Source: Prochloraceae cyanobacterium PL24a_bin.78
GTDB lineage: Bacteria > Cyanobacteriota > Cyanobacteriia > Cyanobacteriales > JANQIW01
Reading direction: 5' to 3'
Assembly (NCBI GenBank): GCA_028281945.1
Contig: JANQIW010000052.1
Coordinates: 1-64,000 of the forward strand
DNA length: 64,000 nt
This document shows, in pieces, positions 9,198 through 18,780 of this stretch (position 1 is the stretch's first letter; every line of letters begins with the position of its first letter). The notes beneath the pieces were generated by a model. It ran no database searches, was not told where the DNA came from, and saw nothing but the letters and a program-made list of their open reading frames with translations. A program made the position numbers and the translations under genes.

Positions 9198-9270
9198 GCT
9201 GGTGTAGCTCAGTTGGTAGAGCGGCTGATTTGTAATCAGCTGGTCGTGGGTTCAAATCCTATCACCAGCT
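9198..9270 (+). tRNA. trnT: tRNA-Thr (anticodon UGU)
   Basis: A full cloverleaf: acceptor GCTGGTG pairs with CACCAGC, the D-arm contains AGCTCAGTTGGTAGAGC, and anticodon stem CTGAT/ATCAG encloses a TTTGTAA loop with anticodon TGT. The T-arm is GTGGG-TTCAAAT-CCTAT with one weak pair. The discriminator is T and no CCA is encoded. Confidence 0.95.
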
Positions 9271-9552
9271 TTAAAGATATAAAAAAGATAACAATTACAA
9301 AGATATTAAGAAAACATAACAACTACGAGTAAATACGGTTAAAAACTGTTAATAAAGAAAATAACTACGTATTTCCTGTTCCCCAAAAAAAACTTACCTA
9401 TATTTTCGGTATTCTATAGAATCTAGTAACAATTAATATTGTTATAATGGAAATTCGGTATACTTAGACTTTTGGCTAAAGATTGTCAATGGTGAAAATA
9501 CTGAAAAAAAATCCTTAATTTATAACGATGAGAGCACTTTGCAAGAGGTTCA

Positions 9553-10095
9553 ATGTCAAAAGAAAAAACTATCGCTAAACTGTTTAAAGTATTTAGGAAA
9601 TATGGCTATGAAGGTTCAACTTTATCGAGATTGTCAGAAGCAACAGGATTAGTTAGATCGAGCCTTTATCATTATTTTCCTAAGGGGAAAGAGGAAATGG
9701 CTGCTGCTACATTAGAATATGCTAATCAATGGCTTAATAACTCTGTTTTACCCCCTTTACAATCTCGAGGAAAACCAATCGATCGACTTAAAGCTATGAG
9801 TAATACTATTAACGAATTTTATCATGGAGGGGAAGAAACCTGTCTATTAGCAGCATTTGTTCATGGAGAAGGATCAGAATTATTTGGTAGCCAAATGAAA
9901 CAAATTCTTAATATTTGGATAGAAGCTATCGTAGGAGTTCTTAAAGAAACAGGAATCCCAGAAAAATACGCCCAAGAAAAAGCAGAAAATGCAATTATTC
10001 AAATTCAAGGAGCATTAATCCTAGCTAAAGGCTTGGAAGACAGAACAGCATTTGTAAGAATTATAGATCAACTACCTCAAATGCTTTTACATTAA
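9553..10095 (+). CDS. TetR/AcrR family transcriptional regulator
   Basis: The N-terminal HTH at about residues 5-50 ('TIAKLFKVFRKYGYEGSTLS', then 'SEATGLVRSSLYHYFPKGKEEM') is the classic TetR DNA-binding segment. The C-terminal half is an all-helical ligand/dimer domain of the LmrA/YxaF-like type. At 180 aa it is of normal size. It lies 8 bp upstream of the ClC-type transporter gene on the same strand, so the pair probably forms an operon in which this protein represses its own and the transporter's expression. The ligand is unknown. Confidence 0.9.
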   Translation: MSKEKTIAKLFKVFRKYGYEGSTLSRLSEATGLVRSSLYHYFPKGKEEMAAATLEYANQWLNNSVLPPLQSRGKPIDRLKAMSNTINEFYHGGEETCLLAAFVHGEGSELFGSQMKQILNIWIEAIVGVLKETGIPEKYAQEKAENAIIQIQGALILAKGLEDRTAFVRIIDQLPQMLLH

Positions 10096-10103
10096 AAAAA
10101 ATA

Positions 10104-12728
10104 ATGAAAATCCTCAAACAACTTTATAGTTGGTTGAAATCTAAATATTTTGCCAGAGATTCTATCAACACGAGATATGCTTTAGCAGAAGCTTGTATTA
10201 TTGGGATTTTCTCAGCTTTAGCAGCTTTATTTCTCAAAGAGGGAATTAGTTGGTTAGAAGGATGGCGAATTCAAGCAGCAAATTATTATGGAGCAAAAAT
10301 TGTCTTACCTGTAGGAGGATTAACTCTAGGGATAGTCGCAGGATGGTTAATCGAAACCTTCGCTCCCGCTGCATCAGGTGGAGGAATTCCTAGGGTAAAA
10401 GCAGCTTTAGCTCGTATTCCTACTCCTTTATCTTTATCTGTTGCTGTAATTAAGTCAATAGGTACAATTTTAATTTTAGGAGCCGGGTTAACTCTGGGCC
10501 GACGCGGGCCTACGGTACATATTGGGGCCGCTTTAGCGGCACAACTAAGTAATTGGGTTCCAACTTCTCCACAGCATCGTCGTCAAATGATTGCTGCGGG
10601 TGCTGCGGCTGGTTTAGCCGCTGGTTTCAATACTCCTATTGCTGGTGTCTTGTTTGTGGTGGAAGAGTTGATGCGAGACATCTCTGACTTGACACTGGAA
10701 ACAGCCATTATTGCTTCTTTTACTGGTGCTGTTGTTTATCGGATTTTCGGGTCTAATGATCTTAATTTATCCACCATCTTAGATTTACCTCGAAATACTT
10801 TCTTAACTTCTGAAATTCCTTTCTATATCATTCTAGGAATTTTTGCAGGGATTTTAGGAGGGTTATTTAATCGAGGTATTTTGTGGAGTGGCAGGATTTA
10901 TCGTAGTTTACGAATTCAATTGGCTTGGCAAATTGGACTTTCTGGCTTAATCTCTGGAACAATTATTGCGTTTTTGCCTCCTGTATTTAGAGATAATCCG
11001 GGATTGCGTGAATTTTTATTAGCAGGTGAGTTAAATTGGCAAACCACTGCTTTTGCATTTTTTATTTATTTTCTTCTAACTATTATCACAGCAGGTTCTG
11101 GTGCTCCGGGAGGTTTATTTGCTCCTGCATTAGTTTTAGGAGCAGCTTTAGGTTATTTAGTTGGCACGGCTGAAGGGAATTTATGGAATGATATCCTGTC
11201 AAATACTTATGCTTATGCCGGAATGGGGGCATTTTTTACGGCGGTGGTGCGGGTTCCTGTCACAGCTATTGTGATTATTTTTGAAATAACTGGAGATTTT
11301 AATATTGTTCTTCCTCTAATGATTACTTGTGCTGTTACTTATTTGGTAGCAGAAACTTTCTTTCCTGGATCTATTTATCAACATCTTTTAAAAGTGAGTG
11401 GCATTGTAATTCAAGAAAATAGTGCTAATATTCATTTATTGGAAAGATTAAAAGCCGCTGATGTAATGGAATCTAATGTAGAATTTTTATCTAGTAATCT
11501 AACTTTAGATCTGGTTATGAATAAAATAGCTAGTTCTCCCCATCGTGGCTTTCCAGTTCTAGAGGATAGAAAATTAGTTGGAATTATTACTAAGTCGGAT
11601 TTAGCTAACTTAAATAATATTCCAGGGGATACTCTTTTAAAGAAAATGATGACTCCTCGACCCATTACGGTGAATCCTGATACTTCTTTGGGAGATGTTC
11701 TTTATCTACTAAGTCGCTATAAGCTTTCTCGCTTACCTGTAACGGAAGGGAGTAAGTTGGTGGGGATTATTACTCGTACTGATATCATTAAGGCTGAAGT
11801 TAAACATATTAGCGGTTTTACTAAATCTCCTTCTAAAGGTGTTCCTTCTTATGTTATCTATCAAACTCGATCGCCTGCTTTAGGAAAGGGAAGAATTTTA
11901 GTTCCTTTGTCTAATCCTGATAATTATGAAAGATTACTGAAAATAGCTGCTACCATGGCACGAGATTATCAATATGAGTTAGATTGTCTGCAAGTGATTC
12001 AGATACCTAAACATAAATTTCCTAATGAAACCATTGTCAATGATAGTCAAAGTCGTGATTTAATGGGTAAGATAGAAAGATTTGGAAGAAGATTTAAAGT
12101 TCTTATTAATACACAAATTCGTGTAGGGCACGATCCCGTGAATGCTATTTTAGAAGCTATTGAAGAACGTCATATAGATATTTTATTAATGGGTTGGAAA
12201 GGTAGCACTTCTAATCAGGAGGCAATTTTTAGCAGCATTGTAGATAGATTAATTAATCAGGCTAAGTGCAAACTTATTTTAGTTAAATTTGGAAAGGAAA
12301 ATCATGGTTATCCACATAATGTTTCTCAAAAAACTCGTTGGATTATTCCTATGGGAGGAGGCCCTAACGTTCAAGAGGCAATTACATTGATTCCTTGTCT
12401 TACTACTTTATATAATATACGAAATAATCCAGAGTTATGGTTATGTAAAGTTGCAAATCCTTCACAAACAAAACCGGATACAGAAGAACTTGAGAGAGCA
12501 TCTAATTTACTTAAAGATTTAGTAAATTTACCAATTAAATCTATTTCTATTCGCTCTTATTCTGTTTCTGATGCTATTATTCATTTAGTTAATTCTAATG
12601 TTTGCGATTTAGTTTTGATGGGAACAAGTCGCGAAGGTTTATTAAATCATGCTATTCATGGTAACATACCTGAATCTATTGCTAAAAATGTAAATACTAC
12701 TGTTATTTTTGTTAGGAGTAAACTTTAA
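10104..12728 (+). CDS. ClC-type chloride channel/transporter with CBS and universal-stress domains
   Basis: The 874-aa fusion starts with a ClC membrane domain at about residues 20-435 ('SGGGIPRVKAALARIP', 'AGVLFVVEELM', 'GSGAPGGLFAPALVLGAALG'). A CBS pair follows at about 445-565, then two UspA-like domains at about 590-730 and 740-874 ('DLVLMGTSREG'). It should move chloride or another anion across the membrane with cytosolic nucleotide-sensing domains. The gating-glutamate motif GREGP reads GRRGP here, with Arg at residue 134 where coupled antiporters have Glu. The intracellular glutamate region (E187/E188) is kept. That predicts altered gating or coupling. It follows a TetR gene by 8 bp. 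Confidence 0.92.
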   Translation: MKILKQLYSWLKSKYFARDSINTRYALAEACIIGIFSALAALFLKEGISWLEGWRIQAANYYGAKIVLPVGGLTLGIVAGWLIETFAPAASGGGIPRVKAALARIPTPLSLSVAVIKSIGTILILGAGLTLGRRGPTVHIGAALAAQLSNWVPTSPQHRRQMIAAGAAAGLAAGFNTPIAGVLFVVEELMRDISDLTLETAIIASFTGAVVYRIFGSNDLNLSTILDLPRNTFLTSEIPFYIILGIFAGILGGLFNRGILWSGRIYRSLRIQLAWQIGLSGLISGTIIAFLPPVFRDNPGLREFLLAGELNWQTTAFAFFIYFLLTIITAGSGAPGGLFAPALVLGAALGYLVGTAEGNLWNDILSNTYAYAGMGAFFTAVVRVPVTAIVIIFEITGDFNIVLPLMITCAVTYLVAETFFPGSIYQHLLKVSGIVIQENSANIHLLERLKAADVMESNVEFLSSNLTLDLVMNKIASSPHRGFPVLEDRKLVGIITKSDLANLNNIPGDTLLKKMMTPRPITVNPDTSLGDVLYLLSRYKLSRLPVTEGSKLVGIITRTDIIKAEVKHISGFTKSPSKGVPSYVIYQTRSPALGKGRILVPLSNPDNYERLLKIAATMARDYQYELDCLQVIQIPKHKFPNETIVNDSQSRDLMGKIERFGRRFKVLINTQIRVGHDPVNAILEAIEERHIDILLMGWKGSTSNQEAIFSSIVDRLINQAKCKLILVKFGKENHGYPHNVSQKTRWIIPMGGGPNVQEAITLIPCLTTLYNIRNNPELWLCKVANPSQTKPDTEELERASNLLKDLVNLPIKSISIRSYSVSDAIIHLVNSNVCDLVLMGTSREGLLNHAIHGNIPESIAKNVNTTVIFVRSKL

Positions 12729-12733
12729 TATTA

Positions 12734-12762
12734 ATAGCTATTAGTAAAATACTAATAGCTAT
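12734..12762. terminator. 13-bp perfect hairpin after the ClC gene
   Basis: ATAGCTATTAGTA, a three-base AAA loop, then its exact complement TACTAATAGCTAT, starting 5 bp after the ClC stop codon. A T-rich stretch begins about 14 bp further on, so it is an imperfect intrinsic terminator. The symmetry would let it act between the convergent ClC and sulfotransferase genes. Confidence 0.6.
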
Positions 12763-12836
12763 AGGATAAATAGCAATTTTTTTAGTCTTGAAATTGAAAT
12801 TCTTAATCTAAATCTAATCTTTTAAATTGAAGATTT

Positions 12837-13667
12837 TCAGGCATTGACAACTTTATTAACAACTTTCAGCAATAGCTTTGGTAACATCTTATAATTACGA
12901 ATAAATCTTTGATTTATTTCATTAGATTGACGCTTATTTTGTTTTTCTATTTTGTTGTGGATCAGATTTTGTTCAATATCTAAAAAGTTAATAATATTTT
13001 CTATTTCTGTTTCAAAACTATTAATTAATATTTCATATGTAAGTGGATAATATTTTATATTATTTTCTTCAAAAAACCTTAGCCAACGTTGGTTCTGATC
13101 TTTAAATTTTTCTTCCCAAGAATAAATTTTGAGAGGCTGAAACTTGATAAATGATTTATTTGAAGTAGATTTTGTTTGAGTTTTAATTCCTTCTTGATTT
13201 TGATTCTCATTTCTTACCTGCCAAACACCTGTTTGAAGTGCAATTGTTGTAGAGACAGCTTGTGCTATTATATCTTCTCTTTTAATATATATAAATTTCA
13301 AATCGGGAAAAATAGCATTAAGTATATTTAGATCTTCTTTCTCTTTGAATAAACCACTACCTTTTGCCATTTTAATCAAATCATACATTTGCCAGTAATG
13401 TAATTTTATGCCAAACACCCCATTACTAGTTAATCCTTCTTGAAGAATTTTATTGCAATAATTAATAAAATTTTCTGGATTATCCTTTAATTTTAACCCT
13501 TTTATTCTTTTATGGTGAAAATATTCCTCTGGATTGCCACAGCATTTTAAGTGTTCCAATGTTCTACATAAAAGAGTACTTCCAGAACGACCTGTTGAAC
13601 AAACTATGTAACTTGTTTGTATTTTATTTTGATTTGGGATCAAATTCATCATCATACTATTTTTCAT
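12837..13667 (-). CDS. Stf0-type sulfotransferase
   Basis: The N-terminus 'SYIVCSTGRSGSTLLCRTLE' is the PAPS 5'-phosphosulfate loop of Stf0/trehalose 2-sulfotransferase-like enzymes. It is followed by 'NPEEYFHHKRI', 'GVFGIKLHYWQM' and the 'FIYIKREDIIAQAVST' motif that binds the 3'-phosphate of PAPS. The length of 276 aa matches the family. It should transfer sulfate to a carbohydrate hydroxyl, perhaps a surface glycan or glycolipid; the acceptor is unknown. A lysine- and asparagine-rich linker sits at about residues 155-172. The downstream TIGR03032 protein family is often seen near sulfotransferases (from memory), which may link the two. Confidence 0.85.
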   Translation of the reverse strand: MKNSMMMNLIPNQNKIQTSYIVCSTGRSGSTLLCRTLEHLKCCGNPEEYFHHKRIKGLKLKDNPENFINYCNKILQEGLTSNGVFGIKLHYWQMYDLIKMAKGSGLFKEKEDLNILNAIFPDLKFIYIKREDIIAQAVSTTIALQTGVWQVRNENQNQEGIKTQTKSTSNKSFIKFQPLKIYSWEEKFKDQNQRWLRFFEENNIKYYPLTYEILINSFETEIENIINFLDIEQNLIHNKIEKQNKRQSNEINQRFIRNYKMLPKLLLKVVNKVVNA

Positions 13668-13994
13668 AAGTTTTACTAGATTTACAAGAAATTAAGTAAA
13701 GTATAGCAAAGATTGTTTTCAAAATAATTTTATTTCCAAAGTAATGCTAAAGTTAAAGTAGTCAATTTCATCTATTTAAAAAATTGCTACAAGATTATTC
13801 TCGTTGCTCTCTAGTTAGACAAAAGTATACAAAACCAAGATGTACTAAACATAAATACTTGAATTAAAACTAAATCAGCTATATATAGCATCAATAGTAG
13901 GGTTATTTTTTAATAATACACCACATATAATTTAATTTTTAATTTAGTCCAAAGTCCAAATAAATACTAAAATTAGATAAAGAAGATTAAATCA
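13668..13994. other. intergenic region, 327 bp
   Basis: AT-rich spacer between two genes on the minus strand. No ORF, tRNA or strong hairpin was seen. It should hold the sulfotransferase promoter and the terminator of the operon ending at 13995. Confidence 0.4.
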
Positions 13995-15161
13995 TTATGA
14001 TCCAAATCCACGTTTTTTCTTGATATTTTGTTTTTTACTTTTACTATTGTTGACAGTAATATTATTTAAAAAAATATTATTTAAAGGATTAGATAAGTGT
14101 TTTCGCTCTTTAGGAACATCTCTAAGGGCTTCATCTGGTAATACATAAGATGTACCAATCAATTTTTCATCCCAATCTATCACTTCAGGAAAGCGAATTC
14201 CTGGTAATATTTCTACAGAAAATATTTCTTGTACAGCATCTTCAAATTTTAAAAAGGCAATTGTTTCACAATTTTGAATGTTAACAACCCACACCCCACA
14301 ATTACGTTCAGTTGCCCATTGTGTGATAGGAATTTCATTAAATACTGCTGTTTCTCTCACTTGAGATAAACCAATGAAGGCTAAAGGACCATAAAAGCTT
14401 AATCCACGAGTGAATCCGGGTAAATAAGCAATAGGAAATAGTTGACCTGAAGTGATATCTACTTTCGCTAAACTACCATTACCTGATTCTAATACCCACA
14501 AAGAATTATTATACCAACGTGGACTATGGGGCATGGATAAATTTTTAGCAATGATATTGTGATTTTCTATGTCTATTAAGACTCCTCCATGTGCTTTATT
14601 TTCCCGCCATCCTCCCATTATATCAGTTGTGCCCAATGCAGTTACATATTTAGGGTTGCCATTTACCATTCCTAAGCCATTCAGATGACAGCAATCTTCT
14701 GGACTGAGTGCACTAATGAATTTTGGTCGCCAACGAGGTACAAAACTATGATTGAAATCTAGGGTGCATAGGCATGAAAAACGGGTATTAATAAACCATA
14801 AACCTTGATTTCCCCATCCCATTTCGTGAATGTCGATGTCTCCTGTAATTTGAATGTTGCGAGGAATAAAGCAAGCATCATGTTTATTTGGAGGAGTGAG
14901 TTTTTGAGTGACGGCGGGCATATTGCGCAATTCCCAGATTTGATTGGCGGTACCAATGGCAAGTCGATTTCTATCGACAGCTAACCCCATTGGCTTGTTA
15001 AAGAGGCGAAAGTGAGTGTTGATAACGTCTCCGTCGGCGCGAATGACGATGAGTTTTCCTGCTTGGTATGTTGATACTACTAGGGAGATTCCTAATTGGT
15101 TGAGAATTTGGGGAAAGTTGGAAGTGTGAATACTTCTTAAAGGCTCGTTTTTTTGCTCCAT
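13995..15161 (-). CDS. TIGR03032 family protein (beta-propeller-like)
   Basis: The 388-aa protein has the conserved features of the TIGR03032 family: 'ISLVVSTYQAGKLIVIR', 'FNKPMGLAVD', 'DIDIHEMGW', 'LWFINTRFSCLCTLD', 'CCHLNGLGM' and 'MPHSPRWYNNSLWVLESG'. The repeating beta-strand pattern suggests a propeller fold. Biochemical function is unknown. A basic tail (KSKKQNIKKKRG) closes the protein. It lies 62 bp downstream of the DUF1802/nuclease-like gene on the same strand and may be the last gene of that operon or separately transcribed. No signal peptide is visible, so it is probably cytoplasmic. Confidence 0.75.
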   Translation of the reverse strand: MEQKNEPLRSIHTSNFPQILNQLGISLVVSTYQAGKLIVIRADGDVINTHFRLFNKPMGLAVDRNRLAIGTANQIWELRNMPAVTQKLTPPNKHDACFIPRNIQITGDIDIHEMGWGNQGLWFINTRFSCLCTLDFNHSFVPRWRPKFISALSPEDCCHLNGLGMVNGNPKYVTALGTTDIMGGWRENKAHGGVLIDIENHNIIAKNLSMPHSPRWYNNSLWVLESGNGSLAKVDITSGQLFPIAYLPGFTRGLSFYGPLAFIGLSQVRETAVFNEIPITQWATERNCGVWVVNIQNCETIAFLKFEDAVQEIFSVEILPGIRFPEVIDWDEKLIGTSYVLPDEALRDVPKERKHLSNPLNNIFLNNITVNNSKSKKQNIKKKRGFGS

Positions 15162-15223
15162 TTTTGATGAATAGGTAATATTTTTTTGCCTGAGTTTTTA
15201 TGTTTTTATATTTCTTATTTTTT

Positions 15224-16684
15224 CTAGTTTGATGATAATTCTCTTAAAAAATAAAATTGATCGTTTTCCCAATTTTTCCCTTTTTTTCTGCCTAAATATC
15301 CTGCTAAAGGTGAAGAAAGTTCGATTAAAATTTGATAGATTGTTTCTTTATTTAATTGTTTACTAAATTCAGAATTAATATATGCACCATACAAACCTTC
15401 TATTCTTACAGACTCTAAATTGCTTTTTTCTAGGTAATTTTTAACGAGGTTAACTATTTGTGATCGAATTTTTATTTGTTGATAAACTTCTTGAATATAG
15501 GCTTCTATTTCTTCATCAGATTTGCCTGCTTTTAAAAATTCTTTTAGCCTAAATAAGTCGATAGAATTCGGATAATTTGCTTGTAATTGCACCAATTTTT
15601 CTAAAGTTTCTGGTTTAATAATTGCCATATTATGCACTTTTGCTGCATCAATAAGTTGAGATGTTGGTTTACCTGGGCCTATGATTATTTTAGCAATTTG
15701 AGATATTATTGTTTCATCTTTTAAACGTAATGTTGCTAAATTTAATAATTGCACAGCAGTTGCATTTGGTATCTTTTTTCCTGCTTTACATTCTCCTACT
15801 AAAGGGTAAGGTTGACTGCAAAATAAATCCAATCCTCCTGCGCCTCCTTTATGGCTTTCATCTATTTTAAAACCTATAAATTCTAAGCTTTTTCGCACTA
15901 TATCTTCAAATGATGTACCTACTTCATAGTTACTTTTGCTATTATCTTTGGTTGGATTTCCTCGTGCGGCAATTTCGTTTATCCATGTCAATTTTTCTAC
16001 TGGTTTATGACTTCTCCAACCCAAAATATCTTTGATATCTGCTTGAATTTGTTGGGCTGCTAAATGGGGTATTTTTGCTAAATCACTTAATAGTTTTTCT
16101 AATTCTGGATGTTTTTTAGGTTCTCTATTTTCTATGGTTTTTTTGAGCTTTTCAAAGGAAATATTATTAAATATAGGTATAGTTTGATTGATGTTTATTG
16201 CCTTAGATATACCAATAAATTTTCCTAATTTTTCTTGGGCTTGAGGATGGAATTCTTCCACAGGTTGAGATAATAAATATACTCGTAAATAAGCTACAAA
16301 AATTTGAGAATATCTTTGAAGTATTTGTTCTAAACCTTTGGTTGAATAGACTGTATAAGAGGATATTTTTGGTAATTCTTCTTGTGTTTGAATCACTTGG
16401 CATTGTTGACATTCTGCCCAGGCTTTAATAGAAATTACCTGAGAATTTTGATTAGAAATATTATTGGAATTGGTATTAGTTGTTAGCAGGTTTATAGCAT
16501 TTTCCTGATAGCATTCTTCTTGATAACATTCTAAGTTTAATTCTTTAACAGGGTAGAGTAAAAATTTTCTCCCTGGAGTTAGAAATAATCTCGGTAAACC
16601 AAGAATAGTTGAACCTTCTATTAAGGCTTCAATTTCTACAAAACTTAGACACAAAGCGTTAGATATTGTGGGAGAGGAATTCAT
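15224..16684 (-). CDS. DUF1802-like / PD-(D/E)XK restriction-endonuclease-like fusion
   Basis: The N-terminal 150 residues match the DUF1802 pattern: 'NALCLSFVEIEALIEGSTI', 'GLPRLFLTPGRKFLLYPV' and 'KAWAECQQCQVIQTQ'. After a linker, about residues 255-380 form a restriction-endonuclease-like domain: 'GTSFEDIVRKSLEFIGFKI', then 'GGAGGLDLFCSQPYPLVGECKAGK'. There the D and E-x-K spacing (D...ECK) fits a PD-(D/E)XK active site. A helical C-terminal part follows. It likely cleaves or nicks DNA. The start is 14 bp downstream of the P-loop ATPase stop, so the two are almost certainly co-translated. The context (winged helix, ATPase, nuclease) suggests a defence or DNA-processing role; this is inference. 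Confidence 0.7.
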   Translation of the reverse strand: MNSSPTISNALCLSFVEIEALIEGSTILGLPRLFLTPGRKFLLYPVKELNLECYQEECYQENAINLLTTNTNSNNISNQNSQVISIKAWAECQQCQVIQTQEELPKISSYTVYSTKGLEQILQRYSQIFVAYLRVYLLSQPVEEFHPQAQEKLGKFIGISKAININQTIPIFNNISFEKLKKTIENREPKKHPELEKLLSDLAKIPHLAAQQIQADIKDILGWRSHKPVEKLTWINEIAARGNPTKDNSKSNYEVGTSFEDIVRKSLEFIGFKIDESHKGGAGGLDLFCSQPYPLVGECKAGKKIPNATAVQLLNLATLRLKDETIISQIAKIIIGPGKPTSQLIDAAKVHNMAIIKPETLEKLVQLQANYPNSIDLFRLKEFLKAGKSDEEIEAYIQEVYQQIKIRSQIVNLVKNYLEKSNLESVRIEGLYGAYINSEFSKQLNKETIYQILIELSSPLAGYLGRKKGKNWENDQFYFLRELSSN

Positions 16685-16698
16685 TGTTAGTAATAATC

Positions 16699-18741
16699 TT
16701 ATCTCAAGTTAAATTTGGCGATTATTTCTTCTATATTTTGAGAAATTTTATCTTTTTCTATTTTTTGTGATTCTTTATATTTTTGTTTTCCATTATTATT
16801 AATGTTAAGATAATCCTCTTCGATGTTAAATTCATTAATTATTTGTTCTTCTTGTTTTAAGAAGTTATTATTTTCTTCTTTTGAGATTTCTTTTGATGAG
16901 ATTTCTTTTGTTTCAAGAGATGGATTTTTCAAAATATTTAAAATTAGCTGGTTTTTAGTAATTAAGCTTTCATCTTTGATAAAAGAAAAGATTTCTTCTT
17001 CAGTTAAATTATACTCATTTTTGTTATCAAAAATCGATTTTATTGCTAATAATGATTGAATTTCTTCTAATTGAAAATATACCCATTTTCCTTGTTGATT
17101 TTTTAATATATTTAAGCATTCATGAGCTTTTGTAGCTCTTTTACTAATATCTTTAGAGCGAATTAAACAACCACAATTAATATCATATTCTTGATAGTTA
17201 ATTAAATGTTTTAATCTTGCTGAAACACTATTTGTATTATCTACTTGAAGTATCATTACTCCTATTTTTAGAGTTTCTCCATTTTCTTTGGCAATGATTT
17301 TAAAATCTAAATACTTTGATTGTCTAGAATTGATTAATTCAATATTTTCGATGGTAATATTTTCTATAGTTTTACCAATTAGATATTGAAAAGCAAAATA
17401 AATAGCATTTGCTAAAACAGGTTTATTATCAATAATATCGTAAGCAATTTTCTCCAATTCTTTTTCAAAAGCTAATTTAATTTTCTCTAGTATTTCTTCT
17501 GGAATTATAAAACCATTCTTACCGTTACCATTATTAGGATTATCTGATGGTTTTGGTAAATTTTTTCCGCCATTTCCACTTTCTGGAGGTATCTTCCAGT
17601 TATTTCTACACCATTCTAAAACATCTCTTGCCGATGCTTTTTGCTTACCTAATTCTCTTAATTTACTTTCTGAAAAAGGATAAATTGGCGACGGAGGAGT
17701 AATTTTATGCTCTTCATAAAAGCCTTTTAACCAACAAGAAACCAAGCCTATAATATCATCACCATTAAGAAATTTTAATTGAAATTGTTTCTCCCCAATT
17801 CTATCAATTACAGCTTCAGCATTAGGTAAACTATTAATTTGTTGAACCCAAATATCTCGATATACAGTTGTCAAAATTACAGCACTTTTAATACTATTAA
17901 ATAAATCCATCCCCAAATTAGCAATTACTTGAGCTTTAGTATAACCATTATCACTAGATTCCCTTCCTTCCAATTGATCAAAACAAATTAATAAAGGTTT
18001 ATAATCACTCATTAAATCGAAAATTTGACAAACTCTTTCAAAAGATTTAGTAGCTAAACTATCATTACTAGAAGTGGGTAATTTCATTTCTTTAGCCTTT
18101 TCAATAGATAAACCTTTTCCAGCAATCCAATTAACAGCAAAAGGCAAATGTGATGGAGAAAAAGTCCAAATTATTGCTTTAATAAGATAAGGATTATCAA
18201 TATCAGTTTTAACTTCAAGAATCTTATTAGTTAATGTTTCTACAGCATCAGGAATTCTATCTGGGTGATTAGAAAAATTTTTAGTAACTTGTTTAGGGCT
18301 ATGATTTTTATTAAGTGCTTCATTAATTAAATAAGTTGCTAACTCTTGCCATTGAGAAACTTCTCTACTACCATTTTTTTTCAAACTCATAGCTAAAGCA
18401 TTTAAAATTTCCGACTTAATTTCATTGAGATTATTATAGTCTGTCATATAGACAAACCAACCCTTAGAATCTTGTTTTAATTGATGCCTAATGCGACTAA
18501 TAAGATGACTTTTTCCTAATCCTTTTTCAGCTTGAATTGTGATACCAATCAGCTTACGTTGATTATTTTTAATTTCTTCAATTGCTTGAAAAACACCATC
18601 AGAAGCATGGGAATTTAAACCAGGAAAATCTGGAAAATTTTTCTGCCAAATATCTTGTTTAGTAACAATTAAGGCGCGATTGAAAGGGTTATTGTCTTTA
18701 ATAATATTATCGAGTTTTTCTTTTTCTAATTCTTGTATCAT
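16699..18741 (-). CDS. P-loop ATPase of a putative defence operon
   Basis: The 680-aa protein has a Walker A motif 'AEKGLGKSHLI' at about residues 71-81 and a Walker B-like strand 'KPLLICFDQLEG' at about 248-259. These sit in an AAA/STAND-like ATPase core of roughly 400 residues ending in 'KASARDVLEWCRNNW'. After a Gly/Asn/Pro-rich linker, a C-terminal domain at about 420-600 ('KYLDFKIIAKENGETLKIGVMIL') looks like a degenerate nuclease-fold or DNA-binding module. It is the middle gene of a tight operon, 39 bp after the winged-helix gene and 14 bp before the nuclease-like gene. It may power a DNA-sensing or DNA-translocating complex. The family was not recognised with certainty. Confidence 0.7.
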   Translation of the reverse strand: MIQELEKEKLDNIIKDNNPFNRALIVTKQDIWQKNFPDFPGLNSHASDGVFQAIEEIKNNQRKLIGITIQAEKGLGKSHLISRIRHQLKQDSKGWFVYMTDYNNLNEIKSEILNALAMSLKKNGSREVSQWQELATYLINEALNKNHSPKQVTKNFSNHPDRIPDAVETLTNKILEVKTDIDNPYLIKAIIWTFSPSHLPFAVNWIAGKGLSIEKAKEMKLPTSSNDSLATKSFERVCQIFDLMSDYKPLLICFDQLEGRESSDNGYTKAQVIANLGMDLFNSIKSAVILTTVYRDIWVQQINSLPNAEAVIDRIGEKQFQLKFLNGDDIIGLVSCWLKGFYEEHKITPPSPIYPFSESKLRELGKQKASARDVLEWCRNNWKIPPESGNGGKNLPKPSDNPNNGNGKNGFIIPEEILEKIKLAFEKELEKIAYDIIDNKPVLANAIYFAFQYLIGKTIENITIENIELINSRQSKYLDFKIIAKENGETLKIGVMILQVDNTNSVSARLKHLINYQEYDINCGCLIRSKDISKRATKAHECLNILKNQQGKWVYFQLEEIQSLLAIKSIFDNKNEYNLTEEEIFSFIKDESLITKNQLILNILKNPSLETKEISSKEISKEENNNFLKQEEQIINEFNIEEDYLNINNNGKQKYKESQKIEKDKISQNIEEIIAKFNLR

Positions 18742-18780
18742 AATTTTTATTTTTACTAAAATTTCAATAATGCTAATTTT

